A stretch of DNA of 64,000 nt from Desulfotomaculum sp. (GCA_016841675.1 JAENYQ010000006.1:19893-83892); one strand, 5' to 3'; positions 9,401-18,124 are shown, counted from the first letter of the stretch. The notes: generated by a model from the letters alone, not told the origin. Numbers and translations are program-made.

Positions 9401-11812
9401 GTCGCGGACATGATGAAACAGCCAGGGGAGCAATTGCCAATCGCCACGCACCCAGCGGTGCATTCTCTTCTGATAAGCGCTGAACGTAGAGGGGTGCTCA
9501 TCGATTAATTCAATGTCCGACAGCAGGCCGGCGCGCAAAAATCCGCCTTCCAACAAGTCGTGACTAAGCACCCGGTTTTCTGGAATACGTTTACACAGCA
9601 CCTGGGCAAAGGCGTCAACATCGAAGATACCCTTCCCCGTAAAAATGCCCTGCCCCAACCCGTCCTGGTATGGATCGGAGGCGGCAAAGGCGTACGGATC
9701 GATTCCCGGCTCCGCCGTCCATATATAAGCAAAACGAGAGCGTAAGGCGGCCCCGTGGCTAATGCCGATACGCGGCTGCAGTACGCCGTATCCTTCGATG
9801 ACCCGTGTCCGCGTACGGTTTAACCGCGGCCGGTTGTAGGGCAGATGCAGGGTGCCGATCATCCGCTGCGCGCTTTCCAGCGGTAGCTGCGTATCCGCGT
9901 CAAGGGTGATGACGTAACGGATGCGCGGGAGGATAGACTTGTCCCCGACTACGAAGGTGTAAGTCGTATCAGCCCGCCCTTGAAGCAGTTCGACAAATTC
10001 AACCAATGCGCCCCGCTTGCGTTCCCAACCCATCCATACCCCCTCGGACGGGTTCCACAATCTGCGGCGCTGAAAGAGGTGAAATGTACTACCGCCCGGG
10101 CGGGAGTACTTGCAGTTTAACTCCTCAATGCTTGCGCGCGCGGCTGCAAGGACGGCAGCATCATCAATTGGGGATGATGTGTGTCCCCTTTCCTTTGATA
10201 ATGTCTCCGCGTCTGCGTCAACAAGATCACCCAGGAGAGCGAAGTGGATATTCGTGTCGCGGTTGGCCAGGTAATGCAGTTCCAGCCGCTCCGCCAATTC
10301 CTGCACCTCTTTGACCGTGGACCAGATTACGGGAATGACGACCATAGTGGTCGCTTCATGAGGAATCCCGCAGGAAAAATCGTATCTCAACAGCGGCCGT
10401 GGCCGCCTGGCGCACTCGATCAGCCAGTGTGCCGCCGTGACGGCCCACTCGCTGGCTGGGAACGACAGCGCCAGCAGTATCATCGTCCACTGGGCAGTGG
10501 TAAAACCGGTGCCCCTGGCGACCCACGCCGCAAATCCCGACAGGACGACTAAGAACAATCCTATGAGGAGGGTAAAATACGCGCCGGTGGCACGACGTAA
10601 AACTCCTATTTCCGGTAAATACCGGGGGGTGCTGCATATTTTCAGCGTGCGCTGCAGTTCTTTAACGCCGTCCGGTTCCAGCAGGTAATAGGCGACAAAT
10701 GTCGGGCGCGGCAGTTCCTCAATTGGGGAGGAGGTGTGTCCCCTTTCCTTTGAATTTGCCGGGCCGCCGGCGGCCTCATCATCCTGTGCCCGCTCCGCGC
10801 ACGCCTGTTTGTATTCCTGTGCCGCAAGTTGGACGGCCTGCTGTGCCACCAGATTTTCCGGCACCCGTAAGCGGCGGGCCAATTGCTCAACGTGCTTTCG
10901 CAACACTTCACGGCTTGAGAAATCAAGCAGTGGATAGACACCTGCGCTTTCTTCACGCAGAGTGTGTTCAACCATGCAAATCTGCTCGAACCGATCGCGC
11001 CAGTGCAGGCGCGAAATTTTGCGCAGGCTTCCGATGAGGTTGCCTGTGGTTACTTGATAGGCGGCCTGAAGCTGATATTCATAGGAGACGATTCGATCAA
11101 GGCTTTCCGGGCCGTTTTCCAGTTTGCATATCAGCCATTCTCGTACGGTTGCCGAATCGTCCGCCCACTCGCGCAGGTGCCTGATCAAGTGAGCGATCAG
11201 CGGGCCGGAGAGCGGTATTTCCTGGCCCGCTTCTTCAAGGGCAGTCTGAAGAACATCAGGACTTAACTGCGACGACTCAATGCGCGCCAGCAGCCGTTCG
11301 ACCAGCATACACACCTCTCGTCGTTCGCGGACCAGCTTCATGACTTCGGCCAGGCGCCGGATCAAGGCGATGCGCAGGATAAGCGGGGTCGCCCACGCCT
11401 CCGCAATGGTAAGTACCGCTACTTCCTGGTAAGAATTGATGTATGAAACGAGCGATTCTTCGTCCATGTTTCCATCCACATGTTCGAGATAATCAGCACA
11501 TATAGACAGTACCCTTGCCTGGCCGGTTTTGCGCAGGTGCGGCAAATCCCGCAAGAAGTTTTTGGAAAGCTGGTGCCGGACGACCAACACCTGTTCTTCG
11601 ATGAACTCGGCATGATCGAGCAGCCATTCTTCCGCGGGCTGCGAACAGCTTGCGCTGATGTCCTGCAGGGAGCGTATAAACGAGCGTAAATTCTCAACGT
11701 CTGTATAAAACTCCCGCCACAGGTGCTTTGATGGTCTGCTTCTCACGTAAGGGTCGTGTGTTAAGGCAAGTTCATGGGCTTTTTGCCGGAGTTGTTCAGT
11801 ATTTAAAATCAT
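3410..11812 (-). CDS. Giant cyclic beta-1,2-glucan synthase-like protein (NdvB/Cgs family: GT84 + GH94-like)
   Basis: 2800 aa; multiple TM segments; VITLDADTQLP glycosyltransferase motif, HRWVRGDWQLLPWLF, and C-terminal glucoamylase/phosphorylase-like region (IGIGDWNDGMSRVG, GGAYGFRDQLQDSLAL). Confidence 0.88.
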   Translation of the reverse strand: MILNTEQLRQKAHELALTHDPYVRSRPSKHLWREFYTDVENLRSFIRSLQDISASCSQPAEEWLLDHAEFIEEQVLVVRHQLSKNFLRDLPHLRKTGQARVLSICADYLEHVDGNMDEESLVSYINSYQEVAVLTIAEAWATPLILRIALIRRLAEVMKLVRERREVCMLVERLLARIESSQLSPDVLQTALEEAGQEIPLSGPLIAHLIRHLREWADDSATVREWLICKLENGPESLDRIVSYEYQLQAAYQVTTGNLIGSLRKISRLHWRDRFEQICMVEHTLREESAGVYPLLDFSSREVLRKHVEQLARRLRVPENLVAQQAVQLAAQEYKQACAERAQDDEAAGGPANSKERGHTSSPIEELPRPTFVAYYLLEPDGVKELQRTLKICSTPRYLPEIGVLRRATGAYFTLLIGLFLVVLSGFAAWVARGTGFTTAQWTMILLALSFPASEWAVTAAHWLIECARRPRPLLRYDFSCGIPHEATTMVVIPVIWSTVKEVQELAERLELHYLANRDTNIHFALLGDLVDADAETLSKERGHTSSPIDDAAVLAAARASIEELNCKYSRPGGSTFHLFQRRRLWNPSEGVWMGWERKRGALVEFVELLQGRADTTYTFVVGDKSILPRIRYVITLDADTQLPLESAQRMIGTLHLPYNRPRLNRTRTRVIEGYGVLQPRIGISHGAALRSRFAYIWTAEPGIDPYAFAASDPYQDGLGQGIFTGKGIFDVDAFAQVLCKRIPENRVLSHDLLEGGFLRAGLLSDIELIDEHPSTFSAYQKRMHRWVRGDWQLLPWLFHHVRDRRGTLLPVDLSPLSRWQMIDNLRRSLLPMAFFTVLLLGLAVLPGSPGRWLALVFVTLFLPLIRQLVAIRRTVWRPRSLLATAGKVLLTIMTLPFQSVVLLDAIARTLYRLFVSKRHLLEWVSAAEIERRSRGRRYPALLGMYGGYTLVFLFALAAAASAVPALQWTGLALSAVWAVAPLAVRWLDRPVQRPERPLAAAEEAELRKLSKQIWTFFEDYVTETDHWLPPDNVQIEPPNGIAHRTSPTNIGLYLACALAARDFGFIDTPGLIERLERTISTVEHLDKWKGHLYNWYDTVTLEPLPPLYVSTVDSGNFVGSLMTVKEGVEDWLKSDSEGEQPGSDQDRGQATEAFNVLFAGELTPALKDNNVAHSRTSPQSVLDDWPARGQNLIARLEALINGTDFRPLYDPKAKLFTLGYNAGLREPDQILYDLLASESRQSSFIAIALGHVPVSHWHALGRTMTRVGRRVTLLSWSGTMFEYLMPWLFMRTYRNTVWDSTYRAVVKRQIQYAHQRGVPFGISESGYYAFDYQMNYQYRAFGVPGLGFKRGLEQDLVVAPYATILALPFAKRQGLADLRKFDDLGARGKYGYYEAIDFTSQRLPKDQTRIVIRSFMAHHQGMSLLALANLLAPKKIYERFHRDKRVQAAELLLQERIPPQPKIIKHPALARVHVPNTRPAVAEALREYLNADTPAPEVCVLSNGTLMTMVTNSGSGFSRYKGLAISRWREDPVLDNWGSYMYIRDVTRDMLWSPAFQPCRVPSHEQRVQFYLDRAAFMRVDGDVQTSLEICMSPEWNAEVRRLTLTNAGNEARIIEVTTFLELALAPPSADDAHPAFSKLFIKTAYVEDAQCLLARRRPREEDEPPLWVAHSLISPGQTLGSVEYETDRAVFIGRGHPLSQPQGIRSRLRGTVGSVADPALIMRRRLSIEPGEQVQLNAVTAVADTKEEAMDIVSRFPGDLAVERTFQLAWNRSQIELRHLHLTAAKAMTFQAFAGRVLYTPPLRQERKLNINANVKGQSDLWAYGVSGDVPMILVRIENRANMQFVVKLLTGHEYLRRLGFLFDLVVLNESAGGYQQDLQEALRRAVEQVVYRHGTGPGGVFIINADQLPDDDRTLLLATARVVLRAGGPSLKAQTKLPRWDTVFPAPLTPAAPLNRFAAHPPDDMRQLMFFNGWGGFSPDGREYQIIIKNSNHLPAPWINVIANPRFGCLVSELGTGYTWWRNSREFKLTPWSNDPVLDQPGEVCYLRDEESGELWSTTPSTVQAGQPYTVTHGRGFTCFRHERHGVRQGMTVFVPLDDPVKVVKLRLQNMSAERRRLSVTYYAEWVLGVQRQANASFIITEWDESAQIMLARNAYQEAFRDATAFLGVQPQPEAPVDPPAAAECEAKRNPAGADELSWTADRNEFLGRNGTLENPAAMGRERLSGQTGALYDACGAVQAKLTLEPGAERTVYILLGCENSREAVVKLAQKYCQNSVCDQAFELVREFWAGVLDQVSVSTPCPEMDVLLNGWLIYQALGCRMWARSAFYQAGGAYGFRDQLQDSLALLHSRPDLTRAQILLHAAHQYEEGDVQHWWHEETQRGIRTRFSDDLLWLPYAVGRYVEHTGDDSILDETEPYLHSELLPEGEHERYEPTQISTQSGAVYEHCLRAIDRALHRFGEHDLPLIGIGDWNDGMSRVGAQGRGESVWLGWFLCAVLNRFTELCRRRGDARRAVRYRDVRGKLASSLDEHAWDGQWYRRAFTDAGQWLGSIYNEECRIDAIAQSWSVISGAAPREKALQAMQSFDRELVDRDLSVARLLTPPFDRTDPSPGYIQGYPPGIRENGAQYTHGVIWSIIAWCRLGNGDKALELFQMLNPLNHTRTPNEVRQYAGEPYVMAADVYTADPHQGRAGWTWYTGAAGWMYQAGVEWILGLRRRGQRLYICPCIPCEWPEFSVSYRFGDARYLITVKNPSRKSGGATALQINGREVALSEQDVQEGPCVELHDDGQVHHVVLEL
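10164..10198. repeat. 35-bp palindromic repeat copy A inside the cgs-like ORF
   Basis: tcaattggggatgatgtgtgtcccctttcctttga; encodes SKERGHTSSPI on the minus strand. Confidence 0.8.
10719..10753. repeat. 35-bp palindromic repeat copy B inside the cgs-like ORF
   Basis: tcaattggggaggaggtgtgtcccctttcctttga; 33/35 identical to copy A; encodes SKERGHTSSPI. Confidence 0.8.
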
Positions 11813-12027
11813 AGGTTCTCCTATTGACAGTTAAAAAGTTGAGAATTCCTTACCATACGATGCTGCGAAATCCGAAACAGTTAAAATATGCCCCTTGGGG
11901 ATATTAATTATGTCGTCAGTGGTCAGTAAATCTATTAATAAAATTTTTCCAGCTTAAAAATAGGATAGTCGGTAAAGATAAATAAGGATTTTAAAATTAT
12001 TATAAATAAAGGGGGAAGTGGCTTACG

Positions 12028-15000
12028 TTACTTACTGATATACCCCTTGATAAAGGTGGCCACCAATCCAAAGGCAGCCAGCAGAGCCATAAAGGAAACG
12101 GCTTTAGTGCCGGCGCTGCTTGATTGATGCGCTGACTCTTCTTTAAGTTCATATGCTTTAACATTTTTTTGCCCCTGTTCCGGCTTTTCGGTTTCCTGCG
12201 GCGCAGATTGTTGAGTTTCTGTACGTATATTAAGCTGGGTATTGTGCTGAGCCGGTTTGTCTCCCACCGGAGTCGCGGACTGTGCCAATTGTCGGGTTTG
12301 AGTTGGCGCTGCCCCGGCCCCGGATGGCAGCTTACTTTGCGGTGCCGGCTGGATCGGTTCCACCTGCTCCGCCGGTTCAGGCGAAGCGTTGCGGGAAGGC
12401 GAACTGGATAACGGCGACGCATCGTGATCTTGATCCTGGTTTTGCTTGGGGGCTATATTCAGTTGTTGGTCAGTTGATGTATAAAAAACTTCCTTAAACT
12501 TATCCATTGTATCACTGTCTACAGTAGCATAACTGGCCAGCCACTCGTTAAATACAATGTTGCTGCAGGTATGGTGGCAGCAAACCACTCCATATTGGGC
12601 AGCCGTTTGCATGTAAGTATCGGCCAATTTGGTCAACGTTTCCTGATCGGCCTGCCACATCTGCCGCCGCGCCGCTTCCAGGTTCCAACCGATGATAGAT
12701 TGCAGCACAAAAGGATCCAGCTGGCTCATGATCTTGTCGTCAAAGACAAAGGTTTCGGCTACCTGCCGCCAGGCCCAGTCATCGATGCCCTCCAGGGTGG
12801 CATCCACCAGGAACATGTTCGCTACGTGGTTACCGATCTCCCGGGATCCGGCATAACCTTCCTTGAGCATTCCCTCGATCCATTTGGGGTTTAACAGCCG
12901 GCTGCGTAATTCCGTGCCGACAAACTCACTAAAAGTCTGCACCCGGGGACTGCCGGTGCGCGTGTTGACCATATAAGTCTGCACCTTATTACCGGAAGCC
13001 GCTTCCGCCGCCAGTTTCAGCCCGCCCAGGTACTGGGCCACGTCATCGTTGTCCAGCGCGCCCCAGAGGGAATCCCGGACCTGGGTAACCAGGTCCACGC
13101 TCTTTAGGATTTCCCGGAAGGTATCCTGAGCCGGCACACCGTAAGCGGTCTTACCGTAGATGTAGGACATCCGGCTCATGTAGGTGTCCACAAGATCCTG
13201 GCTGTCTTCCCAGGCGCTGGTGGCCTGGCCCAGCTCTGAAACGCCCGTGCCGTAGGTTCCCGGAGCGTCACCAAAGATCCTGGCTTGCGCCAGATCGTCT
13301 GCCTCTTGCTCTGACAGGCCCTGCTCCCGGAGCTTGTCCCGCAAGGTTAGATAGGTCTTGCGCACCAGGTTGCTTTCCGGGTTCTCTTCCAGTAAAGCAA
13401 CTTGCCTGAAAGCGTCGTCCAGCACGCCAACCGTATGGGAAAAGGTATCCCGAAACAGACCGGAGATGGTTACCAGCACGTTAATCCGCGGTCGCCCCAG
13501 TTCCTCCAGGGGAGTAACCTGCACCGTGCTCACCCGGCCGCTCTTATCCCAAACCGGCTCGGCACCAATTAAACGGAGGATCAGAGCCACGGATTCTCCC
13601 TGGGTGCGCATGGTCTCAATGGCCCAGAGGACCACGCCCACCGTTTCCGGATAACGCCCTTGCTCCGCATAGAATTTTTCCAAAAGCTGATCGGCCGCCT
13701 CTTTACCCGTCTTCCAGGCCGCCTCGTCGGGCACCATGCGCGGGTCAAAGGAAACCATGTTTCTGCCCGTGGGCAATGCGTCGGGTACCCGCACCGGGTC
13801 CCGCCCCAACCCGGGCTCGATAAATGCACCGGAAAGTGCCCGCAGCAGATTGGTTATTTCGTTAGTAGTCAAAAGCAGGCACTCTCTAATTTCATCCCGG
13901 CTTTCTTCTCTGGCTACCGCATCGTAATTTACGATGGATTCAACCATCAGATCCAGCATTTCTCCTTGGGGCGGCAAGCCGAAGGTATGCAAGCCGTAAG
14001 GCATGAGCTCCGTGGCCAGCTCTTCCAGGTATTCATGGAGCAGGGAGGCCACCTGAGCAAAATCGGCCGTTTCAAGATCAAGGCTCAGATCCCGGTCAAG
14101 GCTGTTCGCCTTAACCTTTTCAATAATCTGTTCCTGCAGGTTGGACGCTCTGGCAGTATTGCCCACGCTTACTGCGTTCTCGTAGTCCACTACTAGTTGC
14201 TGCAGTTCGGCCAGTGCGCCGTAGAGCCCGGGCTGGATCATGGGCGGCGTGAGGTGGTCGATGGTCACCGCATACCCCCGCCGCTTGGCCTGGGTTCCTT
14301 CGCCGGGATTGTTCATGATGTAGGGGTAGATATCCGGCAGATTGCCCATTAATACATCCGGCCAGTCATCTTCCCCCAGCCCCACGCTCCGTCCGGGCAA
14401 CCATTCCAGCGTACCGTGGGTGCCCAGGTGGATCACCGCGTCAGCCTGGAATTCCTTCTGCAGCCAGAAATAAAAAGCTATATACTGGTGTGGTGGAGGC
14501 AAAGCAGGTGAATGGGCGATTTTTGAGGGATCATCCCCCCAACCCCGCATAGGCTGCGGGCCCAGGAAAATGTTGCCCAGTGTGGCCCCGGGAATAACCA
14601 GGTTGCCCTCATAAACCATGATGTTGCCCGGAGGCGGACCCCATTCCTTTTCCACCTGCGCCCGCAGCTCCCCGGACAAGGTGGCGTACCACTCCAGGTA
14701 TTTCTCTACCGGCAAGAGTAGGGCCCCCGCCTGCACCAGTGCGTCCAATTCACCCGGTGCCCAGCTACCGACATTCCTTCCTTGTCGGTGAATGAGTTCT
14801 TCTATTACCCGGGAGCTGAGGTCACCTTCCACCCGGTAGTCATTATCGCGTAATGCCTGTAAAATAACCGCTGCGCTGGCAATGCTGTTTAAGTAGGAAG
14901 CGCCAATATCATCTTTGCCCCCGTGGTGGTTATAATAAACAAGAGCTATTTTTTTGTCCGTATTGTCCTTTTGCTGCAGGTTGACCCAGGCCAGTGCCCG

Positions 15001-16221
15001 GCCTACCAGGCGTTCAATGCGGTCGGGAAGGGGTACTTTTTTCACTATGGTAGCTCCCGTACTTTCGTCTACCTTGACTACCGTGCTGCCACCCATGAAC
15101 ACCGGTTCAATACGCCCGTCCAGCTCAGGATAGGCAATCTGCCAGGCCACTTCGCTGCTGATACCGGCCGGGTTGCTCTGCCATTCTTCCAAATCGCTGC
15201 TGTAAACCGGTGCCATAACCGGTACATTTAACTGTTTAAATAACTCGATACCCTCTTCCGGCTGGCCGTAGATAAAGTTAAACCCCACCGCCGCAATAAG
15301 AAAGTCTACCTGCCTTTTGCCACCGGGCATGAAAAAGTCCTGGAACGCCGCTTTACGGTTGCTGCTATCGCTGAAAACCAGGAGCGCGTTGGCCCCTTTG
15401 GCTTCCAGTTCCCTTTGGACGGCCAGAAACATATCGATATCGTTATTCTTAAAGAAGCTATCATAGGTAGTTATACCGACCGATGGAGCCCCCTCTTTGA
15501 AGTGCCCGCTGACTTTATACCAGGCCAGATAACCGCCTAAAGTATCGAAAGTACCCGGCGGAAGTCCCATACCGTCTTCTACGTTAAGGGTTAATCCTTC
15601 AGCATCCGGGTGATAGATAAACCGGCCGGGCATATTGATCGGGTCTAACTGTTCCTCGGTTGCGACCTGCCCGTATGTGGAGGCCAGATGCAATACCAGC
15701 TGCCGCATGTTTTCCACGCCGCCGAACTTAAAATAATTAGTTAGTAAGCTATCTTGACTATCATCAATTTGTGGATATTCCTGAAAAGAACCGCTCCGGG
15801 TGGAAAGTACCTTGCCTTCCCATCCCTCAGGCAGGTCTTGCAGCAACGGCCCTATCGTTTGAATACCGGTGGAACCAATCATCTCCAGCAAAAACACATC
15901 GGCATCCTGTAAAGATTGCTTTAACTGCTGAACCTTTTCTTCATTTGCCAAGTCATTGGAATTAAATAATTTCAGATCAATTGGGTAATCCCCCAACTTG
16001 TCATAAGCATCCACCAGGGGCATTAAAAAACCCTCACTGCCCAAAAGCATGACCACCCTGGTGCGGGCATTTTCATCCGCTGCAACCACCGGTACCTTAA
16101 TTAGTGGAACAACAACAAGGGCCAAAAATATCACAAAGGTAAAGATTATATTTCTACGTAATTTATATGTCCTTGAGAACATTAAGTCTTTGCCACCTCC
16201 GTTATTCTTTGCCATCTTCAA
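12028..16221 (-). CDS. CobN-like (cobaltochelatase large-subunit family) protein with N-terminal signal peptide and C-terminal TM anchor
   Basis: 1397 aa; CobN/BchH-type motifs (VIHLGTHGTLEWLPGRSVGL, RPRINVLVTISGLFRDTF, YGTGVSELG); N-term hydrophobic segment then VVAADENA; C-term Pro/Gln-rich linker and AVSFMALLAAFGLVATFIKGYISK. Confidence 0.88.
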   Translation of the reverse strand: MKMAKNNGGGKDLMFSRTYKLRRNIIFTFVIFLALVVVPLIKVPVVAADENARTRVVMLLGSEGFLMPLVDAYDKLGDYPIDLKLFNSNDLANEEKVQQLKQSLQDADVFLLEMIGSTGIQTIGPLLQDLPEGWEGKVLSTRSGSFQEYPQIDDSQDSLLTNYFKFGGVENMRQLVLHLASTYGQVATEEQLDPINMPGRFIYHPDAEGLTLNVEDGMGLPPGTFDTLGGYLAWYKVSGHFKEGAPSVGITTYDSFFKNNDIDMFLAVQRELEAKGANALLVFSDSSNRKAAFQDFFMPGGKRQVDFLIAAVGFNFIYGQPEEGIELFKQLNVPVMAPVYSSDLEEWQSNPAGISSEVAWQIAYPELDGRIEPVFMGGSTVVKVDESTGATIVKKVPLPDRIERLVGRALAWVNLQQKDNTDKKIALVYYNHHGGKDDIGASYLNSIASAAVILQALRDNDYRVEGDLSSRVIEELIHRQGRNVGSWAPGELDALVQAGALLLPVEKYLEWYATLSGELRAQVEKEWGPPPGNIMVYEGNLVIPGATLGNIFLGPQPMRGWGDDPSKIAHSPALPPPHQYIAFYFWLQKEFQADAVIHLGTHGTLEWLPGRSVGLGEDDWPDVLMGNLPDIYPYIMNNPGEGTQAKRRGYAVTIDHLTPPMIQPGLYGALAELQQLVVDYENAVSVGNTARASNLQEQIIEKVKANSLDRDLSLDLETADFAQVASLLHEYLEELATELMPYGLHTFGLPPQGEMLDLMVESIVNYDAVAREESRDEIRECLLLTTNEITNLLRALSGAFIEPGLGRDPVRVPDALPTGRNMVSFDPRMVPDEAAWKTGKEAADQLLEKFYAEQGRYPETVGVVLWAIETMRTQGESVALILRLIGAEPVWDKSGRVSTVQVTPLEELGRPRINVLVTISGLFRDTFSHTVGVLDDAFRQVALLEENPESNLVRKTYLTLRDKLREQGLSEQEADDLAQARIFGDAPGTYGTGVSELGQATSAWEDSQDLVDTYMSRMSYIYGKTAYGVPAQDTFREILKSVDLVTQVRDSLWGALDNDDVAQYLGGLKLAAEAASGNKVQTYMVNTRTGSPRVQTFSEFVGTELRSRLLNPKWIEGMLKEGYAGSREIGNHVANMFLVDATLEGIDDWAWRQVAETFVFDDKIMSQLDPFVLQSIIGWNLEAARRQMWQADQETLTKLADTYMQTAAQYGVVCCHHTCSNIVFNEWLASYATVDSDTMDKFKEVFYTSTDQQLNIAPKQNQDQDHDASPLSSSPSRNASPEPAEQVEPIQPAPQSKLPSGAGAAPTQTRQLAQSATPVGDKPAQHNTQLNIRTETQQSAPQETEKPEQGQKNVKAYELKEESAHQSSSAGTKAVSFMALLAAFGLVATFIKGYISK

Positions 16222-16558
16222 TCATAATCAACTTTCCGGTTTTCGGATCCCGGTACACCGTGCCCATCTCCCGGTACCCGGAACCCCCACCTTGTTGTAT
16301 TTGGGGCACCTCCTCCAGTTCCTGGCCCCGCTCCACATTAATTACTTTTTGCATGCTTTGCATCAGGCGCTGTTTTTCCTCGGGTTTAACTTTGGCAAAG
16401 ATAATGTTTTGCAGGTTCCAGGAAAGCACCAGGGCTACCATCAATCCACAGCAAAAAACCAGCATCACATCAACCAGGTTGCCCAACCCGCCCAGGGGAT
16501 CAACTTCTTCTTCGGACAACCGCCCCCGCCTCATTCTCCTGGACAGCACGTGTTTCAC
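16202..16558 (-). CDS. TolR/ExbD-like small membrane protein (DUF2149-like)
   Basis: 118 aa, single N-terminal TM (LVDVMLVFCCGLMVALVLS), overlaps the CobN-like gene start and the ExbB-like gene end. Confidence 0.7.
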   Translation of the reverse strand: MKHVLSRRMRRGRLSEEEVDPLGGLGNLVDVMLVFCCGLMVALVLSWNLQNIIFAKVKPEEKQRLMQSMQKVINVERGQELEEVPQIQQGGGSGYREMGTVYRDPKTGKLIMIEDGKE

Positions 16559-17189
16559 CTCCCACCACCAACTCCAAGAGCAGTTCCATGTTACCCAGAT
16601 CCTGCTCGTACCAACGCCGCCGCACCTTGGAGATCAAGGCAGCCACGGCTCCGGCCGCAATGCCCGCCACCGTGGTATCAAAAGCGATAATTACCGCCTC
16701 GGACAGTCCTCGCACATCGCCCTGACCAAGGGCGGCCAGGCCCGGGCCCAGGGGAATAAGAGTACCCATAAGTCCCAACACCGGCCCCAGTTTGGCCAGC
16801 AGATCTGTTTTCCCCAGCACCTTCTTGGCCCGGAATTCTTCCCGATCAAGGATATCCCGGGCAATCAGTTTTCTGACTTCAATAGAAAGGTGAGCTCTGG
16901 CTAAAAGGTCGGTAAGTGGTTTCTTCTGACGGGGTAACAACGAACTGCTATCAATAACCTTCTGCAGGTTTTTCATCTGCCAGGGTGCAATGTTTCCCAC
17001 ATCGTGAAAGACTTCCATCATGTTTACCGGTTTGTTAGCTTTCCTCCTTTTGGCCTCTGCCACAAAGGTGCCTAACTCCGTAAAAGCAATTACCAAAAAA
17101 AATAGCAGACCTAAAACAACGGGGATTAACAAGCTCTGTGCAGCGGCATGTAAAATTTTTGTCAAATATTCTGAACCGGGAATGTTCAC
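16500..17189 (-). CDS. MotA/TolQ/ExbB proton-channel family protein
   Basis: 229 aa; LLAKLGPVLGLMGTLIPLGPGLAALGQGDVRGLSEAVIIAFDTTVAGIAAGAVAALIS is characteristic of TolQ/ExbB. Confidence 0.88.
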   Translation of the reverse strand: MNIPGSEYLTKILHAAAQSLLIPVVLGLLFFLVIAFTELGTFVAEAKRRKANKPVNMMEVFHDVGNIAPWQMKNLQKVIDSSSLLPRQKKPLTDLLARAHLSIEVRKLIARDILDREEFRAKKVLGKTDLLAKLGPVLGLMGTLIPLGPGLAALGQGDVRGLSEAVIIAFDTTVAGIAAGAVAALISKVRRRWYEQDLGNMELLLELVVGGETRAVQENEAGAVVRRRS

Positions 17190-17929
17190 TGGTTATCACA
17201 ATCCTTTACATAACTAATTTGGTACATGATATACCCCCAAAACCCCAGGCCAACCATCCCAACCAGCACCAAAGCCACCAAGCGAGGTGAGCTTATGGAC
17301 AGAGGGGTTAAGGGCATGGCCATAGACTGCACAAAATTGGGGATAATCAGGGCGAAGGTGAGGGTTAGTATGCCGATAAATAATAACAAGTTATTAAAGA
17401 TGGCTGCTGGATTAAATCTAATTAAATGAACAATTCTCCTGATCGCTACGGCAATAACCAGCACCAGGGTTGAAAAGAAAAGGGCTATAGTCCGGCCAAG
17501 TTCTGATAAGGATATGCCCACCATGGAACTGATCAAAATTACTGAAAAGGACAGGGCAGCCAAACATAGTGGGCAGGGTAAAAAGCCAAGGATGAATTTC
17601 CATTGACCAGGTCTGAATCCGGGTTTTACAGCTCTTTCAACCGGTTGCCCGGATGAAGAACATCCCTGCTCCGGTTCTTGCTGTAGGCCAAGGTAAATCA
17701 GCAGTATGGCCATTAGTAAAGAACCAACAAAGGTATAGCGATCCAGAAACGTAACCAGCATTTGCTGGTGAGCGCCAAAAGTCAGTACCAAACAGTACAG
17801 GCTAATGCCGAAAATGCCGGAAACCAGTACCAGCCATCGCCGGTTCAGCCAGGATGTCCCTAAAATCAGCCCCGTTTTAACACCTAAAATTATGGTGGCA
17901 ACCAGTAAACCGCCCTGAAACCATAACAT
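17186..17929 (-). CDS. Polytopic membrane transporter (DUF2162-like)
   Basis: 247 aa, six or so TM segments, FLPCPLCLAALSFSVIL; translationally coupled to the ExbB-like gene. Confidence 0.65.
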   Translation of the reverse strand: MLWFQGGLLVATIILGVKTGLILGTSWLNRRWLVLVSGIFGISLYCLVLTFGAHQQMLVTFLDRYTFVGSLLMAILLIYLGLQQEPEQGCSSSGQPVERAVKPGFRPGQWKFILGFLPCPLCLAALSFSVILISSMVGISLSELGRTIALFFSTLVLVIAVAIRRIVHLIRFNPAAIFNNLLLFIGILTLTFALIIPNFVQSMAMPLTPLSISSPRLVALVLVGMVGLGFWGYIMYQISYVKDCDNQ

Positions 17930-18018
17930 ACTTGTCGCCTTCCTTCATAAATTGTAAATTTACTGAAACCCTCCTGATTTTTGCTTATTTTTATTCACAT
18001 CCCGTGTAATGCGCATAA

Positions 18019-18052
18019 TAAAAAATCCTCCGTCTTAATAAGACAGAGGACT
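18019..18052 (-). terminator. Intrinsic terminator of first cobalamin leader
   Basis: Minus strand TCCTCTGTCTTATTAAGACGGAGGATTTTTT. Confidence 0.75.
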
Positions 18053-18124
18053 GATATCAGAGAAACATAACGCTTCTCCATACATAAGAAATCACCCCCC
18101 CTATCCGCGTAGGCAGTACGATAC

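Noticed and set aside
3391-11697. Many 60-140 aa ORFs on both strands
   Set aside because: Alternative-frame shadows of the 2800-aa glucan synthase-like gene in GC-rich DNA.
16167-16904. 245-aa plus-strand ORF (and 16049-16690, 213 aa)
   Set aside because: Antisense to the TolR-like and ExbB-like genes with clear family motifs; low-complexity translation.
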